From Oleiphilus messinensis (lineage in GTDB: Bacteria > Pseudomonadota > Gammaproteobacteria > Pseudomonadales > Oleiphilaceae), in contig NZ_CP021425.1 of assembly GCF_002162375.1 (NCBI RefSeq), positions 1,423,501-1,487,500 of the forward strand: a stretch of DNA of 64,000 nt. Direction: 5' to 3'. This document shows, piece by piece, positions 41,650 to 51,325 of the stretch. The first letter of the stretch is position 1; the number at the start of each line of letters is the position of its first letter. Under the pieces are notes generated by a model, which worked only from the letters and a program-made list of their open reading frames with translations, was not told the DNA's origin and made no database searches. The translations under genes were made by a program, and so were the position numbers.

Positions 41650-43788
41650 ATGACTACACAATTTACGCACCACGCATCTTATCGTCTTAAGCATTGTTCA
41701 TTGACCCTGTTGGTTACTGCCAGCGTGGCCTTGCCTGCCGTTCAGTGTCTGGCTAATGATGTGATCCTTGGCGAGGATTATGGGGAAGATATGCAGTTGG
41801 CGTTGCTGGAAGATCAGGCCCAGTTTGCAGCGCTGATGGATATTCTGGAAGAAGAAACCGAGATCGCCACCAAGACCAAAATGAACGCCGATTTCGTGCC
41901 GGGGATGGTTACGGTACTGCAAAGCGATCAGCTCCGTAGCCTGGGCTTGGAAACCGTTGGTGAGGCGTTGAATACAGTGGCCGGGTTTAATGTCTTTGAA
42001 GGCAATTTTGGCGAAGCACTCACCGTCGTTAGAGGGTTTGGCACAACGCTGGATGCCAATAACCTGAAACTGATGCTGAACGGTGTTTCAGTTAACAGTG
42101 CGGTTAACGGTGATCTGAAAGGCCTGTACATGTTGCCCATGGAGTCGGTGGAGCGGATCGAAGTCATTCGGGGGCCGGGCTCAGCAATACACGGGGCTTT
42201 TGCGTTTTCCGGCGTGGTCAATGTCATCACGCGGGCCCGGGAGGGGGAAGTGTTCCTGAAAACGGGCAGCGCCAAACACTGGTTAACCGCCGTCAATGTG
42301 GCTAATGAAGCGGAGCCGAACAAACTGCATTCCTCCCTTAATCTTTCCGCATGGGATCGGGATAACTCCGGGCGTATATCCTATGTCGATAATCACGCGC
42401 CACTGGGTTTTGGCCATGCCCCGGGACCTACTCATGATCAGATGAGTGGTCGTTCCGCGATCTGGAATTTGTCTTATCAGGGGTACAACCTGAAGACGCA
42501 ATACGTGCGAGTTGAAAAAGGCGTTACTTTTGGGGCACCGAGCTATACCCCCTATGATCTGGCTCCCATGGTCGAGTCCGTTTTTTCGGTGAGTTTCGAT
42601 AAAGTCTGGTCGATTACGGATACTCTGGACACCTCGTTGATGTTATCTGGGCGGGACAATAAAAGGCGTAACGCCGCGTTTCTTGGGGTGCCGGTTGGTG
42701 CCCGTGCTCCTGGGTTGGACGGGGTCGTTGAGGTGGAGAGTTATGTTCGTGATGGCTATGCCGATTCATCTTACAAAGCGGATTGGCAGTGGCGCTGGAA
42801 CCCCGTGCAGGCGCACCGGATTTTATTGGGCTTGAGTTATGAATATATGCAAGTAGACGAAGCCTTTATGGAGAATGTGCGGCCAAACGGGGTTCGTCTT
42901 CCTGCGTTACCCGGAAGAACGCCAGTAGATCCGGAAGCAGATCGCTCCCTTGGCGGTATTCTGTTGCAGGACCAGTGGCAGTTAACCTCCGGGTTGGAAT
43001 TGACGTTTGGGGTTCGCTACGATCACTATTATGATTGGGGGGATAACCTGTCACCCCGGGCAGCGGCAATCTGGCGTGTGGCGGATGGCCATATTCTCAA
43101 ATTCCAGTATGCCGAAGCCTTTCGTCCGCCCACGCTGGAGGAATCCTATGGCGGTGCATTGCCGGGAGGAAGCCCGGCACCGGACCTGGACGCAGAGACC
43201 ATCGATTCACAGGAACTGGCTTACATCTACCGTGGTAATATCGGCGTTTTCCGAACAACCCTGTTCCGAACCCATGTTGAAGACTTGATCGAATTTGTGA
43301 TCATTCCGGGGCGTATGCCAGCCTTGTTGAATCGCGGCGAACTTAACAGCTACGGGGTGGAATTCGAATGGCAGCAGCGGATTAACCATACCTGGGATAT
43401 TCTGGCGAATGTTTCTTATGTGCATACTAAGGATGAGATGACCGACGAAGAGGTTGTCGGTGCGGTGGACTGGATGGGGAATCTCGGCGTGACCTGGCAA
43501 ACGCTGCCCCAGGTTGAGCAGGGGGCATTGTTGCAGTACCGTGGCCAACAACTGGGTTATAACGTGAGGCTCCGCCTGCCTCCGGATCGCACTCTTCCAG
43601 AGTATTGGACACTGAATTATTCAGTCGCCTGGCAACCGTTAACCCAATATCCCGGATTTAAAGTCAGTGGTACCGTCAAGAATGTTTTTGATGAGGAGTA
43701 TGCCGTTGTTTCGGCGGGCCCGACTTATCCCTTGGGACTTCCACAACTTGGCCGAACCTGGTGGGCTGAACTGAGTTATCAGTTCTAG
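41650..43788 (+). CDS. TonB-dependent outer-membrane receptor
   Basis: 712 residues with signal peptide (cleavage near CLA). Before the plug lies an acidic stretch LLEDQAQFAALMDILEEETE, which looks like a remnant of a TonB-box or signalling region. Plug: PGMVTVLQSDQLRSLGLETV, MESVERIEVIRGPGSAIHG and GVVNVITRA. The barrel ends WWAELSYQF with terminal Phe. No Fur box or cobalamin riboswitch was recognised upstream. Cargo unknown; the complete barrel contrasts with the broken receptor at 21414-22246. Confidence 0.88.
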   Translation: MTTQFTHHASYRLKHCSLTLLVTASVALPAVQCLANDVILGEDYGEDMQLALLEDQAQFAALMDILEEETEIATKTKMNADFVPGMVTVLQSDQLRSLGLETVGEALNTVAGFNVFEGNFGEALTVVRGFGTTLDANNLKLMLNGVSVNSAVNGDLKGLYMLPMESVERIEVIRGPGSAIHGAFAFSGVVNVITRAREGEVFLKTGSAKHWLTAVNVANEAEPNKLHSSLNLSAWDRDNSGRISYVDNHAPLGFGHAPGPTHDQMSGRSAIWNLSYQGYNLKTQYVRVEKGVTFGAPSYTPYDLAPMVESVFSVSFDKVWSITDTLDTSLMLSGRDNKRRNAAFLGVPVGARAPGLDGVVEVESYVRDGYADSSYKADWQWRWNPVQAHRILLGLSYEYMQVDEAFMENVRPNGVRLPALPGRTPVDPEADRSLGGILLQDQWQLTSGLELTFGVRYDHYYDWGDNLSPRAAAIWRVADGHILKFQYAEAFRPPTLEESYGGALPGGSPAPDLDAETIDSQELAYIYRGNIGVFRTTLFRTHVEDLIEFVIIPGRMPALLNRGELNSYGVEFEWQQRINHTWDILANVSYVHTKDEMTDEEVVGAVDWMGNLGVTWQTLPQVEQGALLQYRGQQLGYNVRLRLPPDRTLPEYWTLNYSVAWQPLTQYPGFKVSGTVKNVFDEEYAVVSAGPTYPLGLPQLGRTWWAELSYQF

Positions 43789-43829
43789 GTTAACCCGGTT
43801 GGCATTTTTGATCGTCAAACACAATTACG

Positions 43830-43845
43830 GGGCGTTTCCACGCCC
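43830..43845 (+). terminator. Hairpin after the TonB receptor gene
   Basis: GGGCGT-TTCC-ACGCCC, 6-bp perfect stem (7 with a flanking pair), short T-rich sequence downstream. Confidence 0.45.
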
Positions 43846-44011
43846 TTGCTGCTTTCCCACGTTGTTTTTTTAGTCTAGTCTGAAACAAGAGCCAGGGAGA
43901 GGCAGTGGGAATCAAAGATCGAATTCCGGTTGGGTCACCTCGCTCGTGATGTGCCATACAGTGCTGTGCCGCTGAAATATGGCGTTAAGTGAGTCTCAAG
44001 GAGAAGTGCCT

Positions 44012-45439
44012 ATGACCGAGTCTGTCGAAAAAGGAACGACAGCAACAGTCCAAAATTCTGCAGGGAAACGAAAGCGCCTTGCTTTTCAGTTCACAGGAAA
44101 TGCCGCCGAGTATTTCAGCATCTGGTTTGCCAATCAATTGTTAATGATGATTACGCTCGGATTTTACGCGCCCTGGGCCAAGGTGCGAAAATTGCGTTAT
44201 TTCTATGGCAATACCACGGTTGCCAATGGCTCTTTCCAGTTTTTGGCTAGCCCGCTTACCCTGCTTAAAAGCCGCCTGTTGGCACTCTTGTTATTGATCA
44301 TGTTTCTGACTTCCAAGAATCTGTTGGATGTCTCCATCATTGCTGCAAGTATCTACGGCATCATGACGGTGTTGTACATCGTCTTTGCCCCCGTCATTTT
44401 TGTCATGATGCTGTCGTTCCGGATGCGCTATTCCGCGTGGCGTAGTATCAAATTCAGCTTCAATCGGGACTATAAAGGGGCGTATCGCGTATACATGGCC
44501 CCGAACCTTGTCGTGATTTTGTTTATCGCCTGCCTGGTTGCACCTTTTTATTTTGCCGGGCAACTACAAGAGCAGGCGGCCTCGGAGCAAACTGCTGCAG
44601 AAGAGTCATTATCCGGGCAGGATATGGCTTACGATGAGGGTTATTCCGAAGATGAAGCGTACGCTGAAGAATCATACGAAGAAGGGCGTTATGAACAAGA
44701 CCTGTATGAACAAGATATGTATGAGGGCGAGGTCTATGATGAGGAGGAGGTCTATGATGAGGGGGAGGTCTATGATGAGGACGAGGTCTATGATGAGGAT
44801 AGTGCTGTCGAGGACGAAAGCATAACCAATGTTTTGGACCACCTTGAAGCCATCTGGTTTTTACCTGCTACGTTATCGGCGCTGATGTTACTGTTCCTGG
44901 CCCCCTATTTCGACTTTATCAGCATGCGCTATGTTGCCCGTAATGCCCGATTCGGCACCGCAACCGGGCAGTTTGTGGGCGAGATTGCAGCATTTTATCG
45001 GGTTTATGGTGTTTTGTTTATCGCGATTGGCGTGCTCATTTTGCTTTGGACTCTTAAATTTGCACTGGACGTGAGTGGTATGTATGGCGTTTTGGGGACC
45101 TTAACCGGTTTGTTCTTTCTGCTGATCCGGCCTTACATGAAAGCCAAGCGCTATAATCTGATGCTGGATAACGTCCAGTTCGGAAATGGGCATCGTCTGC
45201 GAGCCAATGCCAAACCCCTTGCGGTTTGCTGGTTGACGATTACCAACAGTTTAATCATATTATTGAGCTTCTGGATGCTTTCGCCCTGGGCACAAGTCCG
45301 AACCGCGCGCTATTTTCTGGGTGTCACAGCGTTGGAGTCAACAGGGGATATTACGGAGTTTCTGGCTGGGCAGGAAGAGGACGCGAAGGCGTTGGCCGAG
45401 GAAATTTCCGACGTGTTTGATCTCGAATTGTCATTTTGA
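44012..45439 (+). CDS. DUF898 (YjgN-type) membrane protein with an acidic insertion
   Basis: 475 residues; start supported by GGAG 8 nt upstream. Each half has the DUF898 pattern (FTGNAAEYFSIWFANQLLMMITLGFYAPWAKVRKLRYFYGNT and PLAVCWLTITNSLIILLSFWMLSPWAQVRTARYFLG), giving about eight membrane helices. Between them lies an Asp/Glu/Tyr-rich insert of about 80 residues (44600-44820) with tandem VYDEDE units. The function of DUF898 is unknown. It is followed 75 bp later by an M48 peptidase gene, a frequent pairing for this family. Confidence 0.85.
   Translation: MTESVEKGTTATVQNSAGKRKRLAFQFTGNAAEYFSIWFANQLLMMITLGFYAPWAKVRKLRYFYGNTTVANGSFQFLASPLTLLKSRLLALLLLIMFLTSKNLLDVSIIAASIYGIMTVLYIVFAPVIFVMMLSFRMRYSAWRSIKFSFNRDYKGAYRVYMAPNLVVILFIACLVAPFYFAGQLQEQAASEQTAAEESLSGQDMAYDEGYSEDEAYAEESYEEGRYEQDLYEQDMYEGEVYDEEEVYDEGEVYDEDEVYDEDSAVEDESITNVLDHLEAIWFLPATLSALMLLFLAPYFDFISMRYVARNARFGTATGQFVGEIAAFYRVYGVLFIAIGVLILLWTLKFALDVSGMYGVLGTLTGLFFLLIRPYMKAKRYNLMLDNVQFGNGHRLRANAKPLAVCWLTITNSLIILLSFWMLSPWAQVRTARYFLGVTALESTGDITEFLAGQEEDAKALAEEISDVFDLELSF
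44731..44796 (+). repeat. Tandem 18-bp repeat coding for EVYDEx
   Basis: GAGGTCTATGATGAGGAx is repeated about four times inside the acidic insert of the DUF898 protein, in frame and almost identical, indicating recent expansion. Confidence 0.7.
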
Positions 45440-45513
45440 TGGCGAGACATCAATCAAAGGGGATTCGCCTGGTTTGTGCTCATTAAGGACAATTTTCAAC
45501 GTGGTTGACTGAA

Positions 45514-46650
45514 ATGTTTGGAATGTTTTACGACGGGAAAACGTCCCGACCCAATCCTTGCTCCTTGCATGTGGATGAGCAGGGGCTTGTGCAAATCAGC
45601 GGGTTTCCGTTTGTGCCGGTTTCGGTACAGCGCATATCCGTTACAGAGCGGGTGGGTAATACCCCCCGGTTTGTTTTCTTTCCGGATGGGGCCAGTTTCG
45701 AAACGGATGATCAGCAGGCAGCGGACGAGTTAGCGAAGTCCGTGCGGGTTGCGAATCAAGCGAAACCGAAGCGCTGGTTTGATGCCCACCGCTTGGAATC
45801 GAGTTTTAAACTGGCAGTGCTTTCTCTGGTGATCTCACTGGCTATTTTATATGTCATGGCCACTTATGGCGTGCCTGCAGCAAGTCGCTGGGCTGCTCTG
45901 CAACTGCCGGAGCAAGCCAGTCATGCTCTGGGCGACGGCATGATGGAACTGCTCGATGATGAGTATCTTGGCCCTACGGAATTGTCCGAAGCGCGTCAGG
46001 CATCGCTTACGGCGCTGTTCGATCAATTGATTCCCAAGCCCACAGAGGTCGAATACAAGCTTCACTTCCGCAAAGGGGAGTGGATCGGTGCGAATGCCCT
46101 GGCTTTGCCGGGGGGCGATATTGTGATCACGGATGAACTGATCAAACTTGCCAAATCTGATGATGCTATTCGGGGTGTTTTATTGCATGAGATCGCCCAT
46201 GTTAAATACCGTCATTCGCTCATTCAGGTTATTCAGTCTGCGGGTCTGGTCACGTTGGCGAGTCTCATGCTGGGGGATCTGGATGCGGTGAACAGTTTGA
46301 TTGTTTACTTGCCGGTCGTATTAGTGCAACGCAGTTATTCCCGTGATGCGGAGTGGGAAGCGGACGGGTATGCACTTACGCAAATGGCCCATACCGGCAC
46401 CCCTACTGGATCGTTTGCTGATCTGATGGCCAGCCTGGGTAACTCCACCAAACCTGCTGCGGATCAATCGGAGCAGGATAAACCGGAGCAGGATAAACCG
46501 GGAAAAACAACTGCTGAGGAAAAAGAAGAAAACGACCAGGTAAAGGAGGAAAAAAACCAGGAAAAAGGCATCCTGGATTATCTCTCCACCCATCCCCACA
46601 CCGCAGAACGTGTTGAGCGCATTCGAAACTTCAAACTCGGGCCGGAATAA
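45514..46650 (+). CDS. M48-family membrane-associated zinc metalloprotease
   Basis: About 378 residues. Zinc motif HEIAH in LLHEIAHVKYRHS and the third ligand Glu in RDAEWEADGYAL. One membrane helix near residue 100 (LAVLSLVISLAILYVMATYG). The N-terminal beta domain (LHVDEQGLVQISGFPFVPV) matches the usual M48 partner domain. A Lys/Glu/Gln-rich low-complexity stretch (EQDKPEQDKPGKTTAEEKE) precedes the last segment HPHTAERVERIRNF. Likely degrades membrane proteins. A TTG at 45505 is an alternative start. Confidence 0.88.
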   Translation: MFGMFYDGKTSRPNPCSLHVDEQGLVQISGFPFVPVSVQRISVTERVGNTPRFVFFPDGASFETDDQQAADELAKSVRVANQAKPKRWFDAHRLESSFKLAVLSLVISLAILYVMATYGVPAASRWAALQLPEQASHALGDGMMELLDDEYLGPTELSEARQASLTALFDQLIPKPTEVEYKLHFRKGEWIGANALALPGGDIVITDELIKLAKSDDAIRGVLLHEIAHVKYRHSLIQVIQSAGLVTLASLMLGDLDAVNSLIVYLPVVLVQRSYSRDAEWEADGYALTQMAHTGTPTGSFADLMASLGNSTKPAADQSEQDKPEQDKPGKTTAEEKEENDQVKEEKNQEKGILDYLSTHPHTAERVERIRNFKLGPE

Positions 46651-46753
46651 GCCACAAATCACGTCGTGTCACTCACACAGGCTATACTGAAATCAGCACG
46701 GTGCAAGCCGTGCAAATACAGATGCGGACAGTGAACAGGATATGAGGTAACGA

Positions 46754-47173
46754 GTGGATCAGCCAACCATAACTGTGGAGATACAAGGCGTCACATATCA
46801 TTTATGTGCGACCGACCCAACGTCACTGGCGACCCTGTCGCATAGTGATCGGCAGCATTTGAGTCTGCTTTTACAGGCACTGGAGGCTCAGGCGCGGAAA
46901 CAGCAAAGTCGGGAGGCTGAAGTCCACGCACCTGTCGCTGAAAATGCGGCTTTTGTTCAGGATCAAGCCGCTGGAGAGCACTCAGCTGCACCGGTTAGCT
47001 TGGGCAAAACCGAGTCAAACCCTGACCTTAAATCGCGGGCAGAAGCTGAGCGCCTTGCTGAACAGCTGATGATGCAAGGACGGAGCCAGCGGTCGGAACC
47101 GTCCAAAGTAGGGGTTTATAAATGGTTTGTGATTGCCTTGGTCGTAATCTTTTTACTTGCGACGGTATTTTAA
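46754..47173 (+). CDS. Small tail-anchored hypothetical protein
   Basis: 139 residues from a GTG with GAGG 7 nt upstream. N-terminal DQPTITVEIQGVTYHLCATD, a Gln/Glu/Ala-rich coiled region, and a single C-terminal membrane helix (YKWFVIALVVIFLLATVF). It follows the M48 gene at about 100 bp and may belong to the same unit. No family recognised. Confidence 0.6.
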   Translation: MDQPTITVEIQGVTYHLCATDPTSLATLSHSDRQHLSLLLQALEAQARKQQSREAEVHAPVAENAAFVQDQAAGEHSAAPVSLGKTESNPDLKSRAEAERLAEQLMMQGRSQRSEPSKVGVYKWFVIALVVIFLLATVF

Positions 47174-47210
47174 GGCCCGAGAATATTTGAAATACGACAG
47201 CTTTAAAGCG

Positions 47211-47804
47211 CTACAACGCCATCGGGATCACAGAAAGTACGAGTAAAAATGCCATTGCACCGTTGAATATTCTGAGCTGCGCAGGGTCATTGAGCAGCTT
47301 TCGCAAACTCGCGCCGCCGACCAGCCACAGCCCGACACAGGGAAAGGCTACGGCAAGAAAGGCGAGGGCGATGGTGAGCGTCTGATTGAACAGCTCTGCA
47401 CCTACGGTGGTGAAAGCGGCTACCGCACCAACTGCCATCACCCATGCTTTGGGGTTTACCCATTGGAAAAGCGCCGCTTCGATAAAGGTAAATGGTCGTG
47501 CTTTTTGGGATTCATTCTTGCCAGCCTGTCGGGTCATAGCAATGCGGTAAGCCAGATACAGTAAGTACAGAATACCAATGATTTTGATAACACTGTGCAC
47601 CACGGGAAACTGTTCGAATATTGCGCCCATGCCCAACCCGACGGCGATGACCATTGCCGGAAACCCGAGGCAGATCCCGAACAAATGAGGCAGTGACCGG
47701 AAGATGCCGTAGTTCAGCCCCGAGGTCATCACCATAATGTTGTTTGGCCCCGGTGTGACGGTTGAGACGAGCGCAAAAAGCAATATGCTGATGAAAAACT
47801 CCAC
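47211..47804 (-). CDS. LysE/RhtB-family amino-acid exporter
   Basis: 198 residues from a GTG with GAGG 8 nt upstream. The family motif is complete: FALVSTVTPGPNNIMVMTSGLNYG, and QWVNPKAWVMAVGAV in the fourth helix. Six membrane helices are predicted. It exports an amino acid or related metabolite. The open frame extends further upstream, but that part has no membrane character and is unlikely to be translated. Confidence 0.88.
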   Translation of the reverse strand: MEFFISILLFALVSTVTPGPNNIMVMTSGLNYGIFRSLPHLFGICLGFPAMVIAVGLGMGAIFEQFPVVHSVIKIIGILYLLYLAYRIAMTRQAGKNESQKARPFTFIEAALFQWVNPKAWVMAVGAVAAFTTVGAELFNQTLTIALAFLAVAFPCVGLWLVGGASLRKLLNDPAQLRIFNGAMAFLLVLSVIPMAL

Positions 47805-47937
47805 GGTGTGTTCCTCGCTATGGGGATTTGAACTTTGAGTGTGTATGCTAAAACGTTTAAACCGGCCTGCGTAGACACAGTCGAGTAACAAATAACCATA
47901 ACAGCGTTTGCTTCGCCTGCCTAACGAGGCAGGTTGG

Positions 47938-48813
47938 TTAAAACGGCAAAGTGTCCAGCCGATAGCTGACAAATACTTTAATGTCTTGTTGAAATGCCTG
48001 GCCAATCAATGGGCTGTCCTGTATGACGTCATCCAGTTTTTGGAATTGATAGACACCAATAACCGTCCAGTTATCCGTGATTGAATAGATTGCTGTGACC
48101 CCTGCGACAAGATTGATTGCCGCCTCCCCCTGGTAGGCGGTTCGTCCAAACGCCGGATTAATGTTATCGCCCTCAATACCATAGAGGTGATGGATATACT
48201 TTTCGTTCAGCCACCGGGCACCGGCACTGGCGATGAGTTTTGTGCCCGGTCCGAGCTCCAGAACCGGGTATTCCAGCATCGCACTGGCGGTTAGGCCCCC
48301 GGATTGGTCCGTCACATCCTGCTCCACATCCAGACCAATAAAATACAGTTTGGCAGACAGTTTGGCCGTGAGTTCACCATCACCGGATTCGTATCCGTCG
48401 AATACGCGGTCTTTGGACAGGTCTTCTTCTTTATCAAAAATCGTATCGTAGGTTTCATCCCGATAGTTCACGCCAAGTGAAGCTTGCAGGCGGTCAGAAC
48501 CAATTGTATAAGCTGCCAGGCCATGCTTGAAGCCAAAATGCCAATTGCCCCAGGCGATATCAAAATAAGGCATGGAAGTGGGATTGATATCGATACCCTT
48601 CCACGGTAAATCGCTGGCACCGATCCCGCCCCCGACCTGTATCTGAAATTCGCCTTCGCTGGAGGTGTCCATGGTGGTATTGAGCTCATCTGCGGACAGG
48701 GTTAGCTGGTATGCAGCAAGCATGATTAATAGGGGGAGTTGCAACAAGTGAGGTCGAATGAGTGACAGCGTCGGTTGAAAAGTCGGTGCTAAAAAAGAGA
48801 TTGAACGAATCAT
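47938..48813 (-). CDS. MipA/OmpV-family outer-membrane protein
   Basis: 291 residues with a long N-terminal signal region and the MipA/OmpV pattern: GGGIGASDLPWKGIDINPTSMPYFDIAWGNWHFG, then a barrel ending FVSYRLDTLPF with terminal Phe. Family members are outer-membrane barrels linked to MltA-type murein enzymes or antibiotic response. It is divergent from a histidine kinase and response regulator, with a perfect inverted-repeat operator between them, so it is probably the target of that system. Confidence 0.82.
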   Translation of the reverse strand: MIRSISFLAPTFQPTLSLIRPHLLQLPLLIMLAAYQLTLSADELNTTMDTSSEGEFQIQVGGGIGASDLPWKGIDINPTSMPYFDIAWGNWHFGFKHGLAAYTIGSDRLQASLGVNYRDETYDTIFDKEEDLSKDRVFDGYESGDGELTAKLSAKLYFIGLDVEQDVTDQSGGLTASAMLEYPVLELGPGTKLIASAGARWLNEKYIHHLYGIEGDNINPAFGRTAYQGEAAINLVAGVTAIYSITDNWTVIGVYQFQKLDDVIQDSPLIGQAFQQDIKVFVSYRLDTLPF

Positions 48814-48900
48814 GGGGTTGTCTACCTTTTTGCGTCAGAGTGGTCGAGTCTGAAAGTGTGGACATAGCCTAAACCGGACGTGGCGAGGCGCGCTTGTGTC

Positions 48901-48931
48901 AAATGTCACGGTTGTTCAGATCGTGACATTT
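48901..48931. promoter_or_regulatory. Perfect inverted-repeat operator between mipA-like and kinase genes
   Basis: AAATGTCACG, 11-bp spacer, CGTGACATTT. Both 10-bp arms match exactly. The centre lies about 100 bp from the MipA start and about 55 bp from the kinase start. This is a good candidate site for the NarL-type regulator encoded downstream. Confidence 0.65.
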
Positions 48932-48971
48932 GCCCTAAGACGATGGTGTGATTCTGTGGAATAATGGCCTG

Positions 48972-50234
48972 ATGAATACGATCAAGCTTACCCATTCAAA
49001 TAAACCTGCGCATACCATCAACGCTTCGATGACGGTGAATACCTGGATTAATCCGGTTGAACGTCTAGTGGCCATTACGACCTGGGCATTGGTACTCGGC
49101 TTTTCCTGCTATGTCTGGATTGGGGCTGAGCGACCGGATCTGGTCATCATGGTGCTGGGGTGGGGAACATACCCACTGCTAGGCGTTTGTGCATTGTTGT
49201 GTCTGTGGCCTTTGTTACAGGCACCGTTTGCGCTGCAGGCGAATCAGGCAACGCCGCTTCAGCGCTTGTCGCTGTGGGGTGGTCTGGTGGGCGTAACCGG
49301 TCTGATGCTGCTGGTGTTGATTAATGTCACTGGAATTATGCTGGTCTTGCTGTTTTCCCGTTTGCTCACAGTATTCAGTATCCGGCAGTGTGTCATCGTG
49401 GCGCTGGCGGGGCCGTTGTTTGTCTCGGTGTATTATTTTCTGCTGGAAGTCGAACCGGGTTTTTTCCCGGTATTTAATGGTCTGCTTTACGGTATGTTTA
49501 ATTTGTTTGTGTTGTTTGTCACCACGCGGGTGATTGCAGAGCGGGAAGCCAAAGAATATGCCGCATTGTTGGTCAGTGAACTAAAGTCGACTCAGCACCT
49601 GCTTGCTGTTACGGCAAAACGGGATGAGCGAATTCGCATTGCACGTGATTTGCACGATATGTTGGGGCATCACCTTGCAGCGTTGAGTCTTGAACTGGAG
49701 GTGGCCAGTCACAGTGAGGCGGAGCGAGCTAAAGTGCAGATCAAGAAAGCGCAGAGTATTGCGCGGATTCTGTTGGGTGATATTCGTGCGGTGGTCACGA
49801 CATTTCGGGAGAATCAGAATATTGATCTCCGCGAAGCATTGGAAACGCTGTTGCAGGCGTTGCCCGGTCTGAAGGTTTTTATGGAGTTCCCGCCGTCTCT
49901 GCCCATAGAGGATGCACGGGTGGCGGAGGTTATACTGCGCTGCTGTCAGGAAGCATTGACGAATACCCTCAAACACAGCCGTGCGACTGAAGCGATTATT
50001 GTATTGCGCGATGGCAATAACGGTTCGGATGATCAAGCCTGTTTGCACCTGTCGATTCAGGACAATGGTGGCAAGCGAGGGCCAATTGTTCCCGGTAATG
50101 GTTTGACAGGCATGGGGGAACGAGTGGCCACGTTACTGGGAGAATGCCGGTTCAGCGTTAACCAACAGGGGTTCTGCATCGAGGTATCAATTCCGCGCCA
50201 GGGGCGGGGTGCTGTGGGTCAGGAGGTTGCATGA
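48972..50234 (+). CDS. Membrane sensor histidine kinase (HisKA_3, NarX/DesK type)
   Basis: About 420 residues. Five or six N-terminal membrane helices (LVAITTWALVLGFSCYVWIG through FNLFVLFVTTRVIA) without a large periplasmic domain suggest sensing in the membrane. The phosphorylation site is the His of RIARDLHDMLGHHLAALSLE. The ATPase part has CCQEALTNTLKHSRA (N box) and DNGG/GNGLTGMGERV (G boxes). The stop overlaps the next start by ATGA. The start is uncertain (GTG at 48948 or ATG at 48972). It would phosphorylate the regulator at 50231. Confidence 0.85.
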   Translation: MNTIKLTHSNKPAHTINASMTVNTWINPVERLVAITTWALVLGFSCYVWIGAERPDLVIMVLGWGTYPLLGVCALLCLWPLLQAPFALQANQATPLQRLSLWGGLVGVTGLMLLVLINVTGIMLVLLFSRLLTVFSIRQCVIVALAGPLFVSVYYFLLEVEPGFFPVFNGLLYGMFNLFVLFVTTRVIAEREAKEYAALLVSELKSTQHLLAVTAKRDERIRIARDLHDMLGHHLAALSLELEVASHSEAERAKVQIKKAQSIARILLGDIRAVVTTFRENQNIDLREALETLLQALPGLKVFMEFPPSLPIEDARVAEVILRCCQEALTNTLKHSRATEAIIVLRDGNNGSDDQACLHLSIQDNGGKRGPIVPGNGLTGMGERVATLLGECRFSVNQQGFCIEVSIPRQGRGAVGQEVA

Positions 50235-50866
50235 TCAAAGTGGTATTGGTGGAGGATCAGAACCTCGTACGGGAAGGCATAAAAGGCTTGCTGGCATTAA
50301 GGGAGGAGATTCAGGTTATTGGCGAAGCGGAAGATGGTGAACAGGGTCTTGACGTCTTACGGGATGTGCAACCGGACGTGGTGCTGCTGGACATTCGCAT
50401 GCCGAAAAAGGACGGGGTGCAAATGTTGCATGCCATGCAGTCTGAAGGGTTGACAATACCGACGCTCGTGCTGACAACCTTTGATGATCACGATTTGGTG
50501 CTCGCTTGCCTGAAAGCGGGTGCGAAGGGATACCTGCGTAAGGATGTCAGCCTGGATGAACTGGTGTCAGCCATTCAAACCCTCAGTCTGGGGCAGGATT
50601 GGGTGCAACCGGCGGTGACCTCCCGCATTGAAGGTCACAAAGCGGCCATCGCGTATACCGATGCCCAAGCTGTGCAAAGCCTGACCAGTATCGAGCTACA
50701 AGTGCTACGCTTGATCGCTGCAGGCTATTCCAATCAGGAAATTGCTGAAGCACTGAGTAAATCTGTTGGCACTGTGCGCAATCAGGTCTCGTTCATTCTG
50801 GCCAAACTGGACGTGCGGGATCGCACACGCGCAGTTTTGAAGGCCATTGATCTAGGTATTATTTGA
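50231..50866 (+). CDS. NarL/FixJ-family response regulator
   Basis: 211 residues: receiver with VLVEDQNLVREG acidic pair, phosphoacceptor Asp in DVVLLDIRMPKKDG, Thr in LVLTTFDD and Lys in GYLRKDVS. The C-terminal LuxR-type helix-turn-helix is SIELQVLRLIAAGYSNQEIA then ALSKSVGTVRNQVSFILAKL. It overlaps the kinase gene by 4 bp. The inverted repeat at 48901-48931 is its most likely binding site. Confidence 0.9.
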   Translation: MIKVVLVEDQNLVREGIKGLLALREEIQVIGEAEDGEQGLDVLRDVQPDVVLLDIRMPKKDGVQMLHAMQSEGLTIPTLVLTTFDDHDLVLACLKAGAKGYLRKDVSLDELVSAIQTLSLGQDWVQPAVTSRIEGHKAAIAYTDAQAVQSLTSIELQVLRLIAAGYSNQEIAEALSKSVGTVRNQVSFILAKLDVRDRTRAVLKAIDLGII

Positions 50867-50916
50867 TCAATGCTGATTCTGGCTTCATAACGATTGGCGT
50901 TGGTAACAAGAGAACG

Positions 50917-51120
50917 CTAGTACACATCATCACCGGCACGTGCGCGGGCTTCTCTCAGGTCACCGAGGCGCGCTTCGAGGATTTCTTCGAGTGCGAGTAA
51001 TTTCAGGCGGGTTTCTTCATCTTTACGGTGCAGATAAAGGTCGGTGAAGGTGCGCGTCATTTCGTTAAGGATGGGGTGTAAACGTGCGAATTCAGTAGGG
51101 GTATCGCTGGTGTTGGCCAT
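50917..51120 (-). CDS. Small conserved-looking cytoplasmic protein (67 residues)
   Basis: MANTSDTPTEFARLHPILNE, then TRTFTDLYLHRKDEETRLKL and a helical C-terminus. GGAGG lies 8 nt upstream of the ATG, so translation is likely. It is helical, charged and without Cys. No function recognised. The flanking intergenic stretches are short and empty. Confidence 0.6.
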   Translation of the reverse strand: MANTSDTPTEFARLHPILNEMTRTFTDLYLHRKDEETRLKLLALEEILEARLGDLREARARAGDDVY

Positions 51121-51325
51121 GTTTTCATCCTCCGGCGGACAATGCTGGGACTGCTTGTGGTTTGATCAATCCTACCTTTGTTATAGCGATTGCGGGAGTC
51201 TTTTGTCCAGTATCATTGCGTAACGATTTATGTACGGATTACTGTGAGTGACTGAATTGCTTCGATTTTAGGAATGACTAAGATGAAAATAATCTCAGCC
51301 ATTTGAGGGTTATCACTTTTTCGAC

